Source: Methanobrevibacter sp.
GTDB lineage: Archaea; Methanobacteriota; Methanobacteria; Methanobacteriales; Methanobacteriaceae
Direction of reading: 5' to 3'
Length of the DNA: 64,000 nt
Assembly (NCBI GenBank): GCA_017459665.1
Contig: JAFUCN010000008.1
Coordinates: 1-64,000 of the forward strand
Shown: piece by piece, positions 8,708-16,288 of the stretch
How positions within the stretch are numbered: the first letter of the stretch is position 1
Layout of the letters: each line of letters starts with the position of its first letter
Program-made: the position numbers and the translations under genes
Notes under the pieces: generated by a model
Seen by the model: the letters and a program-made list of their open reading frames with translations, nothing else
Told to the model about the DNA's origin: nothing
The model's database searches: none

Positions 8708-8908
8708 TTAGTCATATGGCTGTGAATTTTTCTTTATCATATGTTTTGATTCTTTTTTAATTTCACACTCAGCATTATTTCTTATAATGATTTGTTGTGT
8801 TTTGTGGCGGCCACTTTTAGGAATTGGTATGGGATTGCTAATTTTTCTAGCTTCGTACTGGATTCTTTCACCTTTAATTTTGTCTCCTTTTTTAACATAA
8901 GTTCCCAT
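8708..8908 (-). CDS. Small basic hypothetical protein (66 residues)
   Basis: A short, strongly basic protein (many Lys, Arg and Gln) with no recognised domain; it has a KKGDKIKGERI start that could be a small beta structure. It begins 10 nt behind the stop of the 200-residue gene at 8919 on the same strand, which supports a two-gene operon. The ribosome-binding site is weak (GATGAT). It could be a real small DNA- or RNA-binding partner of its neighbour or a chance frame; the spacing favours a gene. Confidence 0.5.
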   Translation of the reverse strand: MGTYVKKGDKIKGERIQYEARKISNPIPIPKSGRHKTQQIIIRNNAECEIKKESKHMIKKNSQPYD

Positions 8909-8918
8909 AACATCATCT

Positions 8919-9521
8919 TTAATATTCTACATTTAGGAAAATTCCTTTTTCTTCCAATTCAGTGATAATGTCATCAACATCAAATAACTCTAACTGTAAA
9001 TCGTATACAATATCTGAAATATTGGGATTTTTATGGATTTTGCAGTAGTCTATAATCTCTTTTTCTTGTTGTTGTTTTGGTATTTTCCTAAAACCAACTT
9101 CTCTTTGAATTATTCCATGGTTATAGTTATTAAAGTATGCAGTTCGTGCAATTAAATTAATTGCACTTGTGTTGCTCATTTTATCGAATTTTTTATTGTC
9201 CAGTTCCGGAAATAACACTATGGTGTTTTCAAAATCGCTTATGATAGGTTCTATTTCAGCATAGATTTCATTGAAGTGGTCTAGCATGCCATTAAAAAAC
9301 ATTTCTTCATCCACATGAACGTTTAACAATAATTTTGTTTCAGTTGTCCAACCTAGATTATCACATAACTCAAGTGAAAATTTGGTATTTGGAAAGTGTT
9401 TATCTAAAAGAGGATCTATTGCTTCAAGTATTGTTAATGTATTGTCATTGCTTTTAATAAACTGGTTAATTTGTTTTTCATTTGAATTTAATGTAAATTT
9501 TTTAGTTATATTGTATTTCAA
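8919..9521 (-). CDS. Conserved hypothetical protein, 200 residues
   Basis: No characterised family is recognised. The protein is soluble and acidic, with a compact alpha/beta part (residues 35-110, with ETKLLLNVHVDEEMFFNGMLDHFNEIYAEIEP) and a C-terminal segment (about 140-200, CKIHKNPNISDIVYDLQLELFDVDDIITELEEKG) that looks like a small winged-helix or helical domain. It starts at TTG 9521 with a good GGAGGG (complement at 9528-9533) 6 nt upstream. A long inverted repeat lies about 45 bp upstream and may be its operator. Confidence 0.75.
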   Translation of the reverse strand: MKYNITKKFTLNSNEKQINQFIKSNDNTLTILEAIDPLLDKHFPNTKFSLELCDNLGWTTETKLLLNVHVDEEMFFNGMLDHFNEIYAEIEPIISDFENTIVLFPELDNKKFDKMSNTSAINLIARTAYFNNYNHGIIQREVGFRKIPKQQQEKEIIDYCKIHKNPNISDIVYDLQLELFDVDDIITELEEKGIFLNVEY

Positions 9522-9562
9522 AAGAATCCCTCCATTGTCTAATTTTGAAAAATTGCTGCCAC

Positions 9563-9589
9563 ATTACAATATTGTTTCGATATTGTAAT
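9563..9589. promoter_or_regulatory. Inverted repeat upstream of the 200-residue hypothetical gene
   Basis: Perfect 10-bp arms ATTACAATAT (9563-9572) and ATATTGTAAT (9580-9589) with a 7-nt spacer. It lies 42-68 bp before the TTG start of the minus-strand gene at 9521, where a promoter or operator would be expected. A dimeric repressor site is a plausible reading; it has no T-run that would suggest a terminator. Confidence 0.45.
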
Positions 9590-9746
9590 TAAACAAGTTT
9601 ATTTCACTGTAATAAGTTATTGTATTTTTTATTGTTTAAATACTTATTGTTATTATACTTTAAAGTCAATTTTTACTTTAATAAGTAGAGAATGTTGAAA
9701 ATAAGGTATTATACTTCTTCTTTTGTCTCATGACGATAATAGATTT

Positions 9747-11639
9747 TTAAGAATATTTCTCAATTCTGTAAATCAATTCACGCACAATTCCATCATTGTT
9801 TGTCTTTTTAACTTTATCAAGTCTTTTTTGATATTTTGGAAGTCTTTTCAAGAAATTGGCAACTCTTTGAGCACTCATAACTTCATGGTATTCTCCGTAA
9901 CCTAATTTTTGCACGTAAAATCCGTTTAAGGTTTGCTCAAAGTTTCCGATTGCTGGAACGGAATAAATAGGTTTTTTAAGGTGAATAGCTTCTGAGATAA
10001 ATGTAAATCCTCCGTTGCAGATTACAGCTTTTGATGATGCCAAATCATCATAAAATTCATCTTCATTAAACTCTTTGTAGGTCAAATTCTCATCTATTTC
10101 ATTTTTATTAAAGCCATAAACTATGAATTTTTCATCCTTCAATGATTTGAGCCTGTTAACGAGTTTTCCACTTTCACGGCTTGTTTGATAAACAATAATG
10201 TGGTCTCCTTTTTTAGGAGTTAATTTCAATATGTCCTCACGGATTATCGGAGGATAGATTACAGCATTCTTTTTTGCTCTTACTCTTGGATAGAAAAAGC
10301 TTGTTAGAATGTGTATCTTTGGATTTACAACATAAGTCTTAATGACTCCTTTGGCTTTAAGCATTTCAACGTAATGGTCTTTCGGATAGTCAATTTTGGT
10401 TTGTGTAATCATGTGGATGTTGTCTAAGCTAATTAGAGGAATGTTCCTAAGCTTTGACAGCATTGTTGCATATATCTCAAAATCAGTAACTATAACGTCG
10501 GGATGGAGCTGTCTTGCTTTTTTATACAGGTTTTCATATCCCACTTTTATATTGGTAGGATTTCTTTTTAAAGCATCAGAAAGAGTCTTTAGGTTGTTTA
10601 CTTTATTGTTTATGTAAACAGTATTGAATCCGCCGATTTCATAAACATTATCGAATTTTGAGTTCAGATATTCGTATGCTCTGTCACTTGAAAAGATATA
10701 TATGTCATATTTGTCTTTGATTCTATCTACAATCACGCCTGTTCTTATGGCATGACCCATTCCTTCTCCACAGACACAATAAAAGACTACCTTTTTGGAT
10801 CTTTGGCGATGCATGGATTTTATCTGTGCCTGTGTTGCGTTGATTTTTCCAATAGTTTCATCATAGTTTTCCTTAATCTCATTGAGCTGTGCGGTTCTTT
10901 TTTCAAGATTTTCAAATCTTGTGGTGGTTAATCTTTCTTTTCCATGGCCAAAATTATAATTGAGCTCACTTGCATCGGTTCTTTTACCTAAAAAGTCGTT
11001 TACAGTACTTTTCCCGTACTGTCTGATTAATGTTTCAATACCTTCCTCTTCAAGCCTTCTTGTTGAAACGCCAATTTTAGCATTTCTAAGCACTCTGAAA
11101 GGTTCTTTTTTTGCCAATCTTTCGATATAGTCGGTATCTTCACCGAAGGTCAGTGATTCGTCAAATCCTCCACATTCTTCGTGGAGTTCTCTTTTGGCGA
11201 TTATTCCATAACATCCTGCGCCATGAGGCTTTATTTTTTCAACACTAATCATAAATTGGTTTGCAAAATCATGAAACAGTTTATCTTCAATCTTATTTGA
11301 CATAGGAAGCATTTGTGTGATGGCGATTCCTAAATGTTCGTTTTGAAATTCATATAAAACATTTCTTAAATATTCATCTGTAAGTTCCAAATCGGAATCT
11401 AAAAACATTAAATATTCGCCTTTGGCAACTTTAGCACCATTGTTTCTACCTACTGCCGGAAGACCACCATCAACCACGATACATCCATAATCTTTAGCAA
11501 TATCTCTTGTTTTATCAGTTGAGTTGGCATCAGCTACAATAATTTCATAGTCGTCGAAATCCTGCTTTTTGATGCTTTTCAATAAAACCGGAAGATATTC
11601 CTCTTCGTTGTAAGTAGGTATGATAATGCTAAAAATCAT
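9747..11639 (-). CDS. Two-domain glycosyltransferase: GT2 fused to a GT28/MJ1255-like domain
   Basis: A 630-residue fusion. Residues 1-230 are a GT-A family 2 glycosyltransferase: SIIIPTYNEEEYLPVLLKSI, VADANSTDKT, and the metal-binding FLDSDLEL. Residues 240-290 form a charged coiled-coil linker. Residues 290-630 are a GT-B domain like the MJ1255/VC2487 and UDP-GlcNAc (GT28) transferases: FYCVCGEGMGHAIRT at its start and CNGGFTFISEAIHLKKPIYSVP as donor-binding loop. No membrane helix is seen, so it acts in the cytoplasm, probably on lipid-linked or cell-wall glycans. Both halves keep their key motifs, so both are likely active. Acceptor and sugars are unknown. Confidence 0.85.
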   Translation of the reverse strand: MIFSIIIPTYNEEEYLPVLLKSIKKQDFDDYEIIVADANSTDKTRDIAKDYGCIVVDGGLPAVGRNNGAKVAKGEYLMFLDSDLELTDEYLRNVLYEFQNEHLGIAITQMLPMSNKIEDKLFHDFANQFMISVEKIKPHGAGCYGIIAKRELHEECGGFDESLTFGEDTDYIERLAKKEPFRVLRNAKIGVSTRRLEEEGIETLIRQYGKSTVNDFLGKRTDASELNYNFGHGKERLTTTRFENLEKRTAQLNEIKENYDETIGKINATQAQIKSMHRQRSKKVVFYCVCGEGMGHAIRTGVIVDRIKDKYDIYIFSSDRAYEYLNSKFDNVYEIGGFNTVYINNKVNNLKTLSDALKRNPTNIKVGYENLYKKARQLHPDVIVTDFEIYATMLSKLRNIPLISLDNIHMITQTKIDYPKDHYVEMLKAKGVIKTYVVNPKIHILTSFFYPRVRAKKNAVIYPPIIREDILKLTPKKGDHIIVYQTSRESGKLVNRLKSLKDEKFIVYGFNKNEIDENLTYKEFNEDEFYDDLASSKAVICNGGFTFISEAIHLKKPIYSVPAIGNFEQTLNGFYVQKLGYGEYHEVMSAQRVANFLKRLPKYQKRLDKVKKTNNDGIVRELIYRIEKYS

Positions 11640-11692
11640 ATGTTTAAGTTTATTTTTAAAATTTATAAGTTTTTGTAAAAAAAAGAAAAAGT

Positions 11693-11714
11693 GGTTAAAA
11701 CTGAAGTTTTAACC
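11693..11714 (-). terminator. Stem-loop terminator after the small membrane gene
   Basis: Arms GGTTAAAAC (11693-11701) and GTTTTAACC (11706-11714) with loop TGAA, directly after the stop of the minus-strand gene at 11715. On the minus strand it is followed by ACTTTTTCTTTTTTTTAC, a U-rich tail. Confidence 0.65.
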
Positions 11715-11930
11715 TTATTGTGCCATTTGATATGCATCATAAGCAGCATATAATGCGTATATTAGGTCTATAATCCAAACAATCCAATGTTGGAAAACGA
11801 ATGATGCAATAGCCCAAATTACAATAGCAATTACGAAAAATATTATACCTTTTTTAATGTCACCAGCATAAGCTTGACCTAACCCTGGAATTAAAAAGGA
11901 CAATATTGCAGCAAGTATTGCGTTTGCCAT
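11715..11930 (-). CDS. Small TM2-like membrane protein
   Basis: A protein of about 71 residues with two or three hydrophobic helices. The first part, AILSFLIPGLGQAYAGDIKKGIIFFVIAI, is the classic signature of TM2/DUF5683-like proteins (a membrane helix, Pro-Gly-x-Gly-Gln turn, then a second helix). The function is unknown. Start ATG 11930 is chosen because an AGGT/GGAGG motif (complement 11939-11943) lies 8 nt upstream; the longer frame from 11945 would read through that site. A clear terminator follows, so it is probably a single-gene transcript. Confidence 0.8.
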   Translation of the reverse strand: MANAILAAILSFLIPGLGQAYAGDIKKGIIFFVIAIVIWAIASFVFQHWIVWIIDLIYALYAAYDAYQMAQ

Positions 11931-12040
11931 ATCAACTACCTCCATTTAACTAATTAATACTACTTTTAATTAAAGTTATTAATAAACTATTTGTTTAAAT
12001 TCGTTTATTTTTTGTATTATTGTTATAAATTCATTACATT

Positions 12041-12931
12041 TTAAGTATTTACATTTCCTTTTTTTGATAGCATCATCATGGCAATCATGCTTAGTATAAA
12101 TCCGAAAAACATTAAAATTGTTGGAATTTCGAAATATATTAAAAATCCAAAAATCAAAGCGGCAAAAGGTTCAGCCCCTGATAAAAATATGGAGGATACT
12201 CCGGAGTCCATATAGTTCAAACTCAATGTTGAAAGGATATAAGGCAAGGCAAATGAAAATGTTGAGTGTAAAATTAAAAATATTATTGTTAATGTGGGGT
12301 TTATTGAAACAAAATCTGTTATTTGGTTGAAATTAGTAAATGGAATAAGGGCGATTGAAATGAATATGATTGAATAAAATAATATTGTGTAAGTGTGGTT
12401 TTCATTTTCAATGGATTTTTTAGAAGCCATCAAATAGACTGCCCAGAATAATCCTGCACCGATGCCTGAAAGTATTCCAAACAAAGGGGCATGGGATAGG
12501 CCATCTTCAAGGATTCCTGTCATCAGAATGCATCCGAAAATTGCCAAAATCATACATATGATTTTTTGGGAGGTGATTTTTTCTCCAAATAGGATGTAAG
12601 CAAATACCAACACATAAATTGGTGCAAGGGACAGAAGCACTGCTGCAAGAGATAGTGAAACGCTATTCATGGAGGTGTTGTAGCACAAATTAAGCCCGAC
12701 GATGCAGATTGCACAGACTAAAAACAGGGGAATGTTTTTTAAGTCTATTTTAATTAAACTCTTATCAGTTAGCAAAATAGCTATTAAAATGGGAATTATA
12801 GCTATTGAAAACCTTAAAAACAGAAGAGTTGTTGAATCAATTCCGTTTTGTGTCAGTGTTCGAACGAATATGCCACTAGATCCAAACATTATTCCTGCAA
12901 GGATTGGTAATATTAAATAGATTTTTTTCAT
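12041..12931 (-). CDS. EamA/DMT-family transporter
   Basis: A drug/metabolite transporter family protein of 296 residues with ten predicted membrane helices in two EamA halves (first half starts YLILPILAGIMFGSSGIFVRTL; second half starts APLFGILSGIGAGLFWAVYLMASKK). Such proteins export amino acids, metabolites or drugs; the substrate cannot be predicted. ATG 12931 overlaps the stop codon of the upstream gene as ATGA, so translation of the two is coupled. The longer frame (to 12982) runs inside the neighbouring gene and is rejected. Confidence 0.88.
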   Translation of the reverse strand: MKKIYLILPILAGIMFGSSGIFVRTLTQNGIDSTTLLFLRFSIAIIPILIAILLTDKSLIKIDLKNIPLFLVCAICIVGLNLCYNTSMNSVSLSLAAVLLSLAPIYVLVFAYILFGEKITSQKIICMILAIFGCILMTGILEDGLSHAPLFGILSGIGAGLFWAVYLMASKKSIENENHTYTILFYSIIFISIALIPFTNFNQITDFVSINPTLTIIFLILHSTFSFALPYILSTLSLNYMDSGVSSIFLSGAEPFAALIFGFLIYFEIPTILMFFGFILSMIAMMMLSKKGNVNT

Positions 12932-14016
12932 AATATCCTTAAGTATGAGTAAATGTTCCAGCTGACAGTATAATACTCGCATGAATTATTCAGGGGAACT
13001 TTCAGGTCATTTAGAAGTTCCATTTCATTGTAAGCAGGGTCAATCTTATATGTGGTCTTGTTTAGATTATTATTTTGATCATAATCAACTGCTTCTACAC
13101 TAATATTTCCCAAATCAATATCTTCACTTGGATTTACAACATCAACAGTATAATAGTCAGGTTCTGCACCTGCAAATGCTATTGTAAATCTTAGAAATAT
13201 TATAAAACCTACAACAAAATAAACTAAAAAACGATTAAACAAGTATCTGACTGTTTTAAAATTACGGTTGTATGGGGGTTGGATTTTTTCGTTTTCTTCA
13301 AGTAGTTTTTCATCCTTAAGCACTTTTCCAATGACATAATTTAAGTAATAGCCGTTTCTATAAATTAGATATAATCCCATTATTCCGACAATTGCCGGTG
13401 TTGAAAATAGTCCTCCGTCTATTGCTCCTATAATCAGACAGCTTGAAAAGAATGCAAGCAAGAAGTTTGTAAACCATGGACGTTTCTGTGAAGCTAAAAC
13501 TATTGCTGCAAATAGAATCGGAATCAATAAGATTGCAAGAAAAGCAAAACTTGGAACATAGGAATATAGACCAACTCCTGTATTGATGTTGCTTTGGATA
13601 AATGGTCCGATAATCTGAGTTAGGACTTCGCCTAAAATTGACTTTAACAGGTGGGTATGCAGAATGCTTGTGGTGCTCATTGTGCTGGTCATGGATGCAA
13701 AAATGGTGTTGAGCTTTATGCCCATCTTAAGTCTGAACACAATTTCCAAAACAATTCCTAAAATTAATAAAACTGAACCTGTAATTATTGACACTTTCAA
13801 ATACTTTGTTGTATCAATGTCTTTTTTAATTGTTTGGGACAGTATCATAAATAATCCTAGAAGGCCAAAAAATATTATGTCCTTTCCTTTAGATGATCCC
13901 ATTAAAAAAATGTAGGTTATTGGTCTTATAATTGGATTTAGTATGTCAGTTGCAAAAATTACTCCTGCAAGCAATATGAAAATAAATCCAACTAAGATAG
14001 TTTTATTAAGCTTCAT
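12928..14016 (-). CDS. Polytopic membrane protein of unknown function
   Basis: A 362-residue protein with about eight or nine hydrophobic helices in the first 290 residues and a soluble, presumably extracellular C-terminal part of about 65 residues (AEPDYYTVDVVNPSEDIDLGNISVEAVDY...). No family is recognised. The downstream EamA transporter overlaps its stop by ATGA, so the two are probably made together and may work together. Start ATG 14016 is 34 bp from the ATG of the divergent gene at 14050. No ribosome-binding site is seen, so the transcript may be leaderless. Confidence 0.7.
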   Translation of the reverse strand: MKLNKTILVGFIFILLAGVIFATDILNPIIRPITYIFLMGSSKGKDIIFFGLLGLFMILSQTIKKDIDTTKYLKVSIITGSVLLILGIVLEIVFRLKMGIKLNTIFASMTSTMSTTSILHTHLLKSILGEVLTQIIGPFIQSNINTGVGLYSYVPSFAFLAILLIPILFAAIVLASQKRPWFTNFLLAFFSSCLIIGAIDGGLFSTPAIVGIMGLYLIYRNGYYLNYVIGKVLKDEKLLEENEKIQPPYNRNFKTVRYLFNRFLVYFVVGFIIFLRFTIAFAGAEPDYYTVDVVNPSEDIDLGNISVEAVDYDQNNNLNKTTYKIDPAYNEMELLNDLKVPLNNSCEYYTVSWNIYSYLRIL

Positions 14017-14049
14017 TAACAATAATTTAAGTATTAATAGTTTAAATAA

Positions 14050-14868
14050 ATGATGATTATGTTTCCAATAGAATATTTCATAGGCTTAATGCTGATTGGT
14101 ATTTGCGCAGGTTTTGCATCTGGTCTTTTAGGTGTGGGTGGAGGATTTCTAATTGTTCCTCTACAATATTTCCTTTTAAAATATGTTGGGGTGAATCCTG
14201 ATTTGGCAATGCTTATTTCAATCGGTACAAGTCTAGCAATCATTATTCCAACCGCTTTAAGCGGTGCTTATAGGCATACTCGTGAAATGGAAGACATTGT
14301 AAAACCGGGCTTGCAATTGGGAATTTTTGGAATAGTTGGTGGTGCAATTGGAGGTTTTGTTGCCTCAAGCCTATCATCACAGATATTGGAAATAATATTC
14401 GGATGTCTTTTATTGTTTGTTGCTATTAAAAATATTGTGGATTTAAATAAGGAAAGAGAAGAAGCAAAGATTCCTTTCAATATTGTATCATCAGCAATCA
14501 TTGGAATTCTAGTAGGATTCGCCTCAGGTCTTTTAGGCATTGGTGGAGGAGTATTTTTAATAGTTATCCTGACTGCTCTTTTAGGTTTTTCATTAATAGA
14601 AGCTATCGGAACCTCTTCGGTGTTTATCTGTCTGACTGCGATTGGAGGATTTTTATCCTATGTCGTTTCAGGTTGGGGTGTTTCAACATTTCCATATTCA
14701 ATAGGTTATGTCAGCATTATTAATTTTGCTTTAATTGCCTGTTTTTCAGTACCGTTTGCATCAATAGGTGCAAAAATGGCTCATAAGGTTCCTCAAAAGA
14801 AATTAAAGATTATATTTTCAATTGTTGTATTCTACATTGCATTGAAAATGTTGGGTGTTCTACCTTAA
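14050..14868 (+). CDS. TauE/SafE-family sulfite/organosulfonate exporter-like protein
   Basis: A 272-residue membrane protein with two homologous halves, each opening with the family signature GxxxGfaSGLLGvGGG (GICAGFASGLLGVGGGFLIVP near residue 17; GILVGFASGLLGIGGGVFLIV near residue 155). About eight helices are expected. Relatives move sulfite, sulfonates or other anions across the membrane. The gene is divergent from the polytopic protein gene with only 33 bp between the start codons, so promoters must overlap and the mRNA is probably leaderless. Confidence 0.88.
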   Translation: MMIMFPIEYFIGLMLIGICAGFASGLLGVGGGFLIVPLQYFLLKYVGVNPDLAMLISIGTSLAIIIPTALSGAYRHTREMEDIVKPGLQLGIFGIVGGAIGGFVASSLSSQILEIIFGCLLLFVAIKNIVDLNKEREEAKIPFNIVSSAIIGILVGFASGLLGIGGGVFLIVILTALLGFSLIEAIGTSSVFICLTAIGGFLSYVVSGWGVSTFPYSIGYVSIINFALIACFSVPFASIGAKMAHKVPQKKLKIIFSIVVFYIALKMLGVLP

Positions 14869-14869
14869 C

Positions 14870-14891
14870 TTTATATATGATTCAAATCATA
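14870..14891 (+). promoter_or_regulatory. TATA box with a palindrome before the 40-residue gene
   Basis: TTTATATAT (14870-14878) is a strong archaeal TATA box about 55-63 bp before ATG 14933. The palindrome TATGATT-CA-AATCATA (14876-14891) overlaps its 3' edge, the place where a repressor would block TBP/TFB or polymerase. The regulatory role is inferred. Confidence 0.45.
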
Positions 14892-14932
14892 ATAATATTT
14901 AGGTATAACTAAATTTTTAAAAGGTGAAAAAT

Positions 14933-15055
14933 ATGAGCAACATGGCTGAAGCAAGAAGAAAGATGCATGAAAGAGAAGAAAAACGTAAAGCAGAAAGCAA
15001 ATCAAAAACTAAAAAAGTTAAAAACTTCTTTTTTGGATGTTGTAAAAACAAATAG
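14933..15055 (+). CDS. 40-residue basic protein with a hydrophobic Cys-Cys tail
   Basis: A small gene with a good AAGGTG ribosome-binding site (14921-14926) 6 nt before ATG. The peptide is a charged helix (MAEARRKMHEREEKRKAESKSKTKK) followed by VKNFFFGCCKNK at the C-terminus. No family is recognised. The helix is rich in Lys, Arg and Glu, and the FFFGCC end could bind metal, form a disulfide, or touch a membrane. It has its own TATA box and palindrome and is followed by the convergent DUF364 gene. Confidence 0.65.
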   Translation: MSNMAEARRKMHEREEKRKAESKSKTKKVKNFFFGCCKNK

Positions 15056-15066
15056 TTTACGATCAT

Positions 15067-15885
15067 CTATTTTTTAATTATTGCACGTTCTGCGGACTGA
15101 CCAAAGAAATGATAACCTGAACCGGCTTCTGATATAACATCAAGTAATTCGTCTGCTTTTGTAACAACAATTCCACCAGTCATGGTCACGCCATGCTTGA
15201 AAAACACTTCTGGAAGCATGCTTGCAGTAGGTCCGGTAACTATAATTTCAGCTCCAGGCTTTGCCATCTCAAGCAGACCTGACAATGTTCCATTCAATAT
15301 TGTAACGCCGGTAATGACAAGCAAATCTGCATCAGGAACATATTTATAGGCATCTTCTGAAGGTGCATAAAATTTCATTTCCCTATCTTTTAAGGTTCTT
15401 GGATCCTGTTCTAAGATTGTGAAATCGTTTCCGTTAGCTATTAATTTTTTAAGCATTGGAATAAGTGCACCTACAACAACAGTCTTTTCATATTTGGTCA
15501 CATCAATTTCATCAAATGCATCTATTCCCATTTCAGGTTCATATTCACTTTCTTTGTTTTCCCAAATGAGATTGCTTAGCGCATTAAGTGCTGCAATGCC
15601 CAATGTTCTTCGAAGCACATTATCGCAGAAAATATCATCAAGATACTGTTTGACCGGAACTCCTGAAAGCTTTCCGGAAAGGGGCATTACCATCGCTGAA
15701 CTAGGGCAGCACACCGCTTCGGGCATTTCTTTAACTGGTGTAAAGCATAATCCTCCATGACCTGTTGAAATTTTCACGCCTGAGAAAAACAATCCAAATA
15801 CTGCTCTTTCAACAGTAATGTCATCGATTTCAGCTCCTAATTTTTCTAAAATCAAGTTAACAGTATCTTTTAATATGTCATCCAT
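15067..15885 (-). CDS. DUF364 (putative heavy-metal chelation) family protein
   Basis: A 272-residue protein of the DUF4213-DUF364 type. The N-terminal part (1-90) holds the DUF4213-like segment (VERAVFGLFFSGVKISTGHGGLCFTP), and the C-terminal half is Rossmann-like with VVVGALIPML, DADLLVITGVTILNGTL and GAEIIVTGPTASMLPEVFFKHGV, the DUF364 signature. Relatives are often encoded near metal-related or cofactor genes. A cysteine pair (AVCCPSSAMVMPL) near residue 59 could bind metal. The exact role is unknown. It stands between a convergent small gene and a degraded gene, so it is probably a single transcription unit. Confidence 0.8.
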   Translation of the reverse strand: MDDILKDTVNLILEKLGAEIDDITVERAVFGLFFSGVKISTGHGGLCFTPVKEMPEAVCCPSSAMVMPLSGKLSGVPVKQYLDDIFCDNVLRRTLGIAALNALSNLIWENKESEYEPEMGIDAFDEIDVTKYEKTVVVGALIPMLKKLIANGNDFTILEQDPRTLKDREMKFYAPSEDAYKYVPDADLLVITGVTILNGTLSGLLEMAKPGAEIIVTGPTASMLPEVFFKHGVTMTGGIVVTKADELLDVISEAGSGYHFFGQSAERAIIKK

Positions 15886-15935
15886 GATATCACTAATTTT
15901 ATATTCCTGTTTTGAGTTATTAATTATATCGAATT

Positions 15936-16288
15936 ATGAAAATTAAAAATATTATTTCTTATGTAATTGGGTTATTTGTAAATTGTGGTCATTGCTTTTG
16001 GAATATTTACTCTACCTTCCTCCAAATCTGATTCCTCTTGCCGGTGAAGGAGCAATGCAGGCCGTTTCAATTGTCTTTGAAAAACCGTTTGCAAAGGTTA
16101 AAGTGGGTTTTGATGTGTGTATGGTTGTGATTTCTGCTGTTACATGTTTGATATTTGTTCATTCATTTGGTAGTGTCGGTTTGGGAACAATTATATCTGC
16201 GGTATTGGTTGGAACAACACTAAACTATATTGTTAAGATATATACAAAAATAACCGGAAAAACAGTTGATTTAAAAAATGAAGGTTAA
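15936..16288 (+). pseudogene. Remnant of a YczE/DUF6198-type membrane protein gene
   Basis: The C-terminal half of a YczE/YitT-like membrane protein is readable from about 16001 to 16288 (LPPNLIPLAGEGAMQAVS, then KVKVGFDVCMVVISAV and further helices). Upstream the homologous sequence continues only if the frame is changed twice: VVIAFGIF is read from 15985 in another frame, and MKIKNIISYVIGLFVN from 15936 in the third. The first half expected for this family (about 100 residues) is missing. Two frame breaks within 50 bp and the truncation mark a decayed gene. An alternative, translation from TTG 15983, gives an unlikely N-terminus without a ribosome-binding site. Confidence 0.7.

Noticed and set aside
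15983-16288. TTG-started intact small membrane protein
   Set aside because: The homologous sequence continues upstream in two other frames and the family's first half is missing, so a decayed gene explains it better.
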